From an uncultured bacterium (lineage in GTDB: Bacteria > Bacillota > Clostridia > Lachnospirales > Lachnospiraceae), in contig CAMWLE010000006.1 of assembly GCA_947175015.1 (NCBI GenBank), forward strand, positions 1 through 64,000: a DNA stretch of 64,000 nucleotides, given 5' to 3'. The position numbers and the translations under genes are program-made. Positions 57,942 through 64,000 of this stretch are shown here, one piece after another (the first letter of the stretch is position 1; each line of letters opens with the position of its first letter). The notes under the pieces were generated by a model that was not told where the DNA came from, searched no databases, and was given only the letters and a program-made list of their open reading frames with translations.

Positions 57942-58018
57942 CTTGTGCCGAAGGATTATAATAAATAAACGTTTCATTCAGAATTTGTAGAAACTACTGA
58001 ATGGGAAAGGAGAAAAAG

Positions 58019-58243
58019 ATGCCGTATATTACAGTAGAAAGCGGTGCGCTGTCCGATGCGCAAAAAGAAAGGCTTATCAAGAAGCTGACGGATGTGGCTT
58101 CCGAAATTATGGAGGTACCACAGGAATTTTTCAGTATTACCATCAAAGAATTGCCGGATAAGAATTTTGGTATTGGCGGTAAGACCATTGATAAAGTAAA
58201 GGCAGAATATATGCAGGCACGTAAGTTTATTTCTGATAAATAG
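58019..58243 (+). CDS. 4-oxalocrotonate tautomerase family protein
   Basis: MPYITVESGALSDAQKERLIKKLTDVASEIMEVPQEFFSITIKELPDKNFGIGG. Confidence 0.85.
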   Translation: MPYITVESGALSDAQKERLIKKLTDVASEIMEVPQEFFSITIKELPDKNFGIGGKTIDKVKAEYMQARKFISDK

Positions 58244-58366
58244 TGTACCTGTCCATTTGGCCGGGGTGGAATAGTACATGTCGATTCATGTAATATTCAC
58301 AATCAGAACTTGTGTGTATGTTTATATTTCTTCTCATGTTAAAGGGCAGAGGAGCATTGGCGGGAA

Positions 58367-59167
58367 TTATGTAGGCACCCGATATTTTTCTTCAAATCTC
58401 CGCAGGGTACCTTTCAGTCCGCTGTCCAGAAGTGACATTCCGGATTGATAGATGTCTGCGGGTATCTTTTTGTAAAAAGCATGTGCGATGCCGCCGGCCA
58501 TACATGCAATCGTATCGCTGTCACCTCCGATGGAGATGGCTTTCCGTATGGCATCTTCATAAGAATTCGACTGGAAAAATGCCTGTAATGCAGGAGGAAC
58601 GGAATAAGATGCCCGGCTGTCAAATACATAGTTATGACGCAGTTCCTCTAAGGGGGGACTGCATTTATAATGGAGTTTCCTGGTCAGCCAGTGGCGGATC
58701 TCCTCCTTGTCACAATCCTTTCTTGCCAGAAAAACCGCGGCGGCTACAGCCTGTGCACCCAAGATGGCTTCCGGATGATGGTGGGTGTAGTAACAGCTTT
58801 TTTTGGTTTCCAGCAGTACTTCCCGCAGGGATTCAAAGGCATAACCAATAGAACTGACCCGCATGGCGGCGCCGTTTCCAAAGCTGCGCTGAATATGCAG
58901 TTCTCCCGAAGCTGCCCATGCGGAAAACATCTGTCCATAACCTGCGTTTGGGTAACGTCTGTAATACTGCTGATACCAAAAAGCGTAACTTTTTCTATCA
59001 TTGATGCGAGAATACTGTTCATGCAGAAGTTTATCGGCTACGGCGATTGACATTACGGTATCATCCGTGTAGGTACTTCCGGTAGGAAACAGTTCAAATT
59101 GCTCTGTTTTTACATTGTGTAATTCATAAGTGGAACCTATGATATCTCCAAATATAGCGCCATACAT
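58367..59167 (-). CDS. ADP-ribosylglycohydrolase family protein
   Basis: YGAIFGDIIGSTYE...TYTDDTVMSIAVADKLL...ISIGGDSDTIACMAGGIAHAFY. Confidence 0.9.
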   Translation of the reverse strand: MYGAIFGDIIGSTYELHNVKTEQFELFPTGSTYTDDTVMSIAVADKLLHEQYSRINDRKSYAFWYQQYYRRYPNAGYGQMFSAWAASGELHIQRSFGNGAAMRVSSIGYAFESLREVLLETKKSCYYTHHHPEAILGAQAVAAAVFLARKDCDKEEIRHWLTRKLHYKCSPPLEELRHNYVFDSRASYSVPPALQAFFQSNSYEDAIRKAISIGGDSDTIACMAGGIAHAFYKKIPADIYQSGMSLLDSGLKGTLRRFEEKYRVPT

Positions 59168-59308
59168 GATTCTAAGCCTTTCATGCTGCAAGATTGATTA
59201 TTTCTAAATTCTTGATCTAAAACATAGTTTATCATAAAAATGTGATATTTGCTATAGTTATTAAGGTATACATGGGTGGGAAAGGCGGAACGAAGTGAAA
59301 AGTGTAGT

Positions 59309-59344
59309 GAAAAAGCACAGGCGGATAGGTTCGCCTGTGCTTTT
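59309..59344. terminator. intrinsic terminator downstream of the LysM gene
   Basis: AAAAAGCACAGGCG-GATAGGTT-CGCCTGTGCTTTTT, 14-bp perfect stem. Confidence 0.85.
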
Positions 59345-59394
59345 TATACGGATGTTCATACAGATTTGTAATGCCATAAAGCAGTAACGGCTTT

Positions 59395-61434
59395 TTATAT
59401 GGGAATTCGTAATATCTGCCCAATGCCCAGAACGTCGCTTGTGAGTCCGTTCAGTTTCATAATGGCGTCCACTGTGGTGCCATATCTTCTGGAAATGGTC
59501 CAGAGGCTGTCTCCGGGCCTGACGGTATATTCTATATAAGATGTGCTCTGGCTGACAGGTATTTTCAGCACCTGACCAATATTCAGCAGGTCGCTTGTAA
59601 GTCCGTTCAGGCGTTTCAACTCGTCTACCGTAGTGCCGTATCTTCTGGAAATCAGCCATAAACTGTCACCGGCTTTCACGGTATATTCTATCACACCGGC
59701 ATTGGTGTTGGGAGGAGTGCCGGAACCAGAGCCGGAGTTGGGGAAGTTCTGCTGGATGCCCTGATAGGTTCTATATAAGGAATCCCAGGTAAGGGGGCCT
59801 ACGATACCGTCACCTGTCAGTCCCATGAGCTGTTGGAAAGCGATGACTGATTGCCGGGTTCCGCTTCCGAAGACGCCGTCTTGTACCGGAGCAGGAATGC
59901 CGGGGTAATATTCGGAGATGACATCCAGAAGGTACTGCAAGGTAATGACATCCTGGCTCTGGGAGCCTTGACGCAGTACGGAAGAGGGCGGAACGGTGCC
60001 TATGCCGAGAGAAGTACCTTCGCTGTCCAATTCTGCCAATCTGGTAATGCCGGCATAGATACTTGATATTTTATACCAGGTTGCCTTGCCTACGATGCCG
60101 TCAGGGGTAAGGTTAAAAATACTCTGAAATTTGGTTACTGCCGCTTTTGTGCTGTCCTGAAAAACACCGGTTTCATCAGTAATGGCAGGAATTGCAGGGT
60201 AGTTGCGCCGGATTCTGTTCAGATAGGTTTGGATGGTCTGTACATCAAGGCCGGTGCTGCCTACTCGGAGCGGTGTACCCGGGTATGAAGACAGAGCACC
60301 GGTTACAATGTTTGTTTCAGCAATTTCTACATCACTGGGATAATAGGAGCGTAAAATTTGCAGTGGATCAAGCCCCTGATTGGCCAGAGAAACAGTGCCC
60401 CACTGAGACAATCCCTGACAGGTAACTGTAGTTCCGTTGCAGAAAGAGGTAAAATAGGGCGCATCCTGTCCTGGTCTGCGGACATACTGATTAAATATTT
60501 CATCTACAATTCTGGAAACAGAGTCATAGATGGGACGTCCATAAACATAGGCCTGGTCATAGGCGGTACTGTTGGTAATGTCAAACTGGTATCCCCGGCT
60601 CCGATACCATTCAGTAAAGATACGATTTAATGCAAACGTGATAATGGCATAAATGTTGGCTCGCAGAGACGCATCCGGCCAGGTTGGATAGATTTCGCTG
60701 CTGGCTACATTTTTGACATAATCAGGAAAAGACACCTGAACATTTGAGGCCGTAGAATTAGGGGTGCCAAGATGCACTGTAATTAAATTAGGAATTACTA
60801 CTTGACGAAGAATGCGTGAATTCTCGGTACGCGCTTCCTGATTTTGTCCGGAAGTTCCCGCCGGATTCATTCCAGAATTATTTGGCATGACAGAGGAAAT
60901 CCCCGCCGGATTCATTCCGGAATTACCTGGCATGACAGAGGGAGTCACGCTCGGATTTATCCTGGAAACATCCGAAATAGTAGTAGAAGAGTTGGTTAAG
61001 GGGCGTGTGCGCATTGCCGGCATGATCGCAATTCCTTCTTGATTGCGGGGTTCATTCATGGCAACGGCAGGACTTCCAATAGAAATTTCTGTCTGAGTGG
61101 AACGTTGCTGTAACGCCTGCATTGGTACAAGGGTAATCGGCAAAATGGCAGTCTCTCCATCAAAAATGGGAATTTCGGAAATATATACAGAATTGAATCC
61201 GTTTTTTCTGGCAAGAACATTATAGCTTGTATAAGGGATTCCTGAAAAATAGGGATTTTGGGAAAAACTTTGATCCAACGTTTCCAGAGGAATTTTTTGT
61301 GCTTCGCCGCTTTCATCTGTAGTCAGTTCGTAGATACTGTTTCCTTGCTGATCTGTAATTTGGATTTGAACACCGCTTAATGGAACGGCGTCGTGAGCTG
61401 TGCGGGCTTGTATAAGTAAATAACCAATCGCCAT
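59395..61434 (-). CDS. peptidoglycan-binding protein with SpoIID-like region, two PG_binding_1 and two LysM domains
   Basis: IEYTVKAGDSLWLISRRYGTTVDELKRLNGL and IEYTVRPGDSLWTISRRYG; VKTLQxxL-type repeats; CNGTTVTCQGLSQWGTVSLANQG. Confidence 0.85.
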   Translation of the reverse strand: MAIGYLLIQARTAHDAVPLSGVQIQITDQQGNSIYELTTDESGEAQKIPLETLDQSFSQNPYFSGIPYTSYNVLARKNGFNSVYISEIPIFDGETAILPITLVPMQALQQRSTQTEISIGSPAVAMNEPRNQEGIAIMPAMRTRPLTNSSTTISDVSRINPSVTPSVMPGNSGMNPAGISSVMPNNSGMNPAGTSGQNQEARTENSRILRQVVIPNLITVHLGTPNSTASNVQVSFPDYVKNVASSEIYPTWPDASLRANIYAIITFALNRIFTEWYRSRGYQFDITNSTAYDQAYVYGRPIYDSVSRIVDEIFNQYVRRPGQDAPYFTSFCNGTTVTCQGLSQWGTVSLANQGLDPLQILRSYYPSDVEIAETNIVTGALSSYPGTPLRVGSTGLDVQTIQTYLNRIRRNYPAIPAITDETGVFQDSTKAAVTKFQSIFNLTPDGIVGKATWYKISSIYAGITRLAELDSEGTSLGIGTVPPSSVLRQGSQSQDVITLQYLLDVISEYYPGIPAPVQDGVFGSGTRQSVIAFQQLMGLTGDGIVGPLTWDSLYRTYQGIQQNFPNSGSGSGTPPNTNAGVIEYTVKAGDSLWLISRRYGTTVDELKRLNGLTSDLLNIGQVLKIPVSQSTSYIEYTVRPGDSLWTISRRYGTTVDAIMKLNGLTSDVLGIGQILRIPI

Positions 61435-61702
61435 AGATGATTTTACTCCTTTTTTTCTATACTTATATTAATATGATGGCAATGTGATAACAGTTACGCT
61501 TTTGCACGATTGTGAAAAATATATCAATCATAGGTCTTTGGGGAATTTCATAATCTCTAATACACTTTTTAAGGAAAACTTGACAATCTCTGTAACATCT
61601 GCTATAATCTCTGTAACAAATTTAATAACTTTGTAATATCTTTCTTAAAAAAACGGAATGATTTTACATTGGACTACAATTTGTTGAATGGAGGTAAATG
61701 AC

Positions 61703-62782
61703 ATGGCAAAGAGCAGAAAAATGTCTGCGCTGGCAATGGGAGTAATGGCAGTTTCCCTTAGTTTGTGCGCAGGCATGGTTGTACAGGCGAGTGAGAATGA
61801 CAGTCTGGAACAACTTCGCGGAGGTGTGGCAGCCGTACTTAATCCGGGTTCGGCCAATTCCGTAGATATTGTGAATGCTACTGCGAGACAATTAAATCTG
61901 GAACTTGTGGAACAAAAGGAAGAATCACAAGTAGGCGGACTTGTGATGGCGAATGTGACGAATTCATTGAATGTACGCGCGGAGGCCAACGAGACGGCTG
62001 AGAAGGTGGGAATGTTATATAAGGACTGCGGCGGTACCATACTTGAGAGAAGAGACGGTTGGACCAAGATTCAGTCAGGTAATATTATTGGATGGGCATC
62101 CGATGAATATTTGTTATTTGATCAGGAGGCTCAGGAGTTGGCCAATAGTGTGGGCAAAATGGTTGCTACCATTAATACCGAAGCGCTTCGCGTCAGGTCA
62201 GAGCCCAATACAGAGGCAGATGTCTACGGCGTTTTCCCCAAGGGGGAATTGGTAGAAGTGCTGAGTGAGGGTGAAGACGGCTGGATTTGTGTAGACTATG
62301 AAGGAAAAGACGGATATGTATCCGCAGAATATGTGGTATTGGACTTTAAGATAGATGCCGGAGAGACCGTTGATGAGATCAAAGCCCGGGAGAAAGCAGA
62401 AGAAGAGGCAAAACGCCATGTAAAATACGGCGAATTTACCACAGATGTAGATACTACATTGCTTTTGGCTGCATTGATTCAATGTGAGGCTGGCGGAGAG
62501 ATTTATGAAGGACAGGTTGCGGTAGGTGCGGTTGTTATGAATCGCGTCAGAAGCGCAGCATATCCTAATACCATCCATGGAGTCATTTATGCGTCGGGTC
62601 AGTTTACCCCGGCTATGACAGGAAAACTGGATCAGGTATATACGGCCGGAAATATTTATGAGAGTTGTATCAGAGCTGCAAAGGAGGCTTTGGCTGGAAC
62701 ATCCAATGTAGGAGATCTGACACACTTCCGCCGTAACAATGGTCGTGAAGGACTTGTGATAGGTAATCATGTGTTCTATTAA
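61703..62782 (+). CDS. SH3-domain cell wall hydrolase (SleB/Hydrolase_2 type)
   Basis: Signal peptide; two SH3_3-like repeats (LNVRAEANETAEKVGMLY, LRVRSEPNTEADVYGVF); LLAALIQCEAGGEIYEGQVAVGAVVMNRV. Confidence 0.9.
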   Translation: MAKSRKMSALAMGVMAVSLSLCAGMVVQASENDSLEQLRGGVAAVLNPGSANSVDIVNATARQLNLELVEQKEESQVGGLVMANVTNSLNVRAEANETAEKVGMLYKDCGGTILERRDGWTKIQSGNIIGWASDEYLLFDQEAQELANSVGKMVATINTEALRVRSEPNTEADVYGVFPKGELVEVLSEGEDGWICVDYEGKDGYVSAEYVVLDFKIDAGETVDEIKAREKAEEEAKRHVKYGEFTTDVDTTLLLAALIQCEAGGEIYEGQVAVGAVVMNRVRSAAYPNTIHGVIYASGQFTPAMTGKLDQVYTAGNIYESCIRAAKEALAGTSNVGDLTHFRRNNGREGLVIGNHVFY

Positions 62783-62792
62783 GAAATTGCAG

Positions 62793-62827
62793 AAAAACGG
62801 CATTGCGAAAACGCAGTGCCGTTTTTT
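62793..62827 (+). terminator. intrinsic terminator
   Basis: AAAACGGCATTGCG-AAAA-CGCAGTGCCGTTTTTT. Confidence 0.85.
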
Positions 62828-62918
62828 GGATACTCTTTTTTGTAGAAATACATTGCCCAAAAGTGATTTTTGTAGTAAACTGATATTGTACCTGAAAAAA
62901 GCAAGGAGGGGTGATTGA

Positions 62919-63545
62919 ATGGGTGAAATGATGATTTTCTGGTTGGTTTTGCTGATTGCATGTATTGTGATAGAACTCCCCACCATGGGGCTTACCACTA
63001 TTTGGTTTGCTGGTGGAGCATTGGTGGCGATTTTGGCATCCTTGCTGCATGCGCCGGTATTTCTGCAGGTGATTTTGTTCCTGTTGGTATCTTTGCTGCT
63101 GTTGTTCTTCACAAGACCCATAGCGGTGAAATATTTTAACAAGGACCGGGTTAAGACAAATGTGGAGAGTATGGTCGGCCGTCAGGCAATTGTTACCAGT
63201 GAGGTCTGTAATCTCCAGGCGACAGGGCAGGTTACGGTGGGAGGACAGGAGTGGAGTGCCAGAAGCTACGATGACCAGCTTCGGATACCGGAGGGAACCG
63301 TAGTGACCATAGTGGCAATTCATGGTGTTAAGTTGATCGTTAAGGTGAATCAAAGGCCGGGCGACAGCATACAGGCCGGGCAGACAGCAGCGAAAACAGA
63401 ACCTGCTTCACGCACACTGGAAGCAACGAGTGATTTACAGGCACTTGAAGGAGTGGATACGTCGCAAGCCAATGAAGGCACGCATATTCTGCAAACCAAT
63501 GAAGCCGCATATACTTCACAGACAGAAGGAACGGAGTCTTCATAA
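62919..63545 (+). CDS. NfeD-like membrane protein
   Basis: MIFWLVLLIACIVIELPTMGLTTIWFAGGALVAILASLL...MVGRQAIVTSEVCNLQATGQVTVGGQEWSARS. Confidence 0.88.
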   Translation: MGEMMIFWLVLLIACIVIELPTMGLTTIWFAGGALVAILASLLHAPVFLQVILFLLVSLLLLFFTRPIAVKYFNKDRVKTNVESMVGRQAIVTSEVCNLQATGQVTVGGQEWSARSYDDQLRIPEGTVVTIVAIHGVKLIVKVNQRPGDSIQAGQTAAKTEPASRTLEATSDLQALEGVDTSQANEGTHILQTNEAAYTSQTEGTESS

Positions 63546-63593
63546 TATGATTTCATTGTACTGTTAGAACCACGGTACAGAAGGAGGTAAAAG

Positions 63594-64000
63594 ATGGAAT
63601 GGTTAGGTGGTCTGGTAGTTGTATTGATTGTAGTGATACTGTTGGTATTTGTTTCCTGTCTGAAGATAGTACCTCAGGCACAGGCATACGTCATTGAGCG
63701 TTTGGGAGCTTATCAGGGAACATGGTCGGTAGGATTTCACGTGCGGGTCCCTTTTCTTGACAAGGTAGCAAGAAGGGTGAATTTAAAGGAGCAGGTAGCG
63801 GATTTCCCGCCCCAGCCTGTGATTACGAAGGATAATGTTACCATGAGAATTGACACGGTGGTGTTTTATCAGATCACAGATCCCAAGCTCTTTACTTACG
63901 GGGTGGAAAATCCCATGATGGCAATTGAAAATTTGACTGCTACTACGCTCCGTAATATTATCGGTGATCTGGAATTGGATCAGACTTTGACCAGTCGTGA
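63594..64000 (+). CDS. SPFH/band-7 (stomatin-like) protein, truncated by window end
   Basis: AAGGAGG RBS; reading from ATG 63594 gives CLKIVPQAQAYVIERLGAYQGTWSVGFHVRVPFLDKVARRVNLKEQV. Confidence 0.9.
   Translation, partial: MEWLGGLVVVLIVVILLVFVSCLKIVPQAQAYVIERLGAYQGTWSVGFHVRVPFLDKVARRVNLKEQVADFPPQPVITKDNVTMRIDTVVFYQITDPKLFTYGVENPMMAIENLTATTLRNIIGDLELDQTLTSR

Noticed and set aside
58367-59167. ADP-ribosylglycohydrolase as part of a toxin/antitoxin (DarT/DarG-like) pair
   Set aside because: No ADP-ribosyltransferase neighbour; looks like a stand-alone housekeeping-type enzyme
62919-64000. NfeD-SPFH pair as a novel system
   Set aside because: Well-known conserved pairing of NfeD-like and stomatin-like proteins

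Overview
The window looks like a Firmicutes/Clostridia (probably Lachnospiraceae-type) chromosome. Most of it is a cell-surface glycan locus read mainly on the + strand.

Left edge (1-4.9 kb): two tandem VanZ-like genes, a 29-codon tyrosine-recombinase C-terminal remnant, a TraX-like gene, and a TetR/PEBP pair.

Nonulosonic acid block (4.9-12 kb): a pseudaminic-acid-type operon (pseF, FkbH-like HAD/GNAT, acyl carrier protein, pseH, SUKH-like protein, pseI, pseG). It has two structured intergenic regions. One of these holds a 103-nt tRNA-His-like element with an abnormal anticodon region.

Polysaccharide block (12-46.8 kb): SGNH hydrolases, a GtrB/GtrII pair, a DegT aminotransferase, several GT-C-like membrane proteins, rfbB/rfbA/rfbC, two GH25 lysozyme-domain proteins, a Wzm/Wzt ABC exporter, a repeat-interrupted methyltransferase and multi-domain GT2 enzymes.

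Right part (46.8-64 kb): a FecR / CHASE2-adenylate cyclase / GAF-HD-GYP operon, a TPR-DUF4037-DUF4125 fusion, a GH35 beta-galactosidase, an ADP-ribosylglycohydrolase, a LysM/PG-binding protein, a SleB-type hydrolase, NfeD and a truncated SPFH protein.

Best candidates for something new are: (i) the FkbH+ACP module inside the Pse operon, which suggests a glyceryl-type acylated nonulosonic acid; (ii) the tRNA-His-like element and the adjacent multi-helix RNA region; (iii) an A-A'-A alternative-pairing leader before pseI; (iv) repetitive low-complexity insertions inside conserved enzyme folds.

All family calls come from reading motifs. No database search was run.
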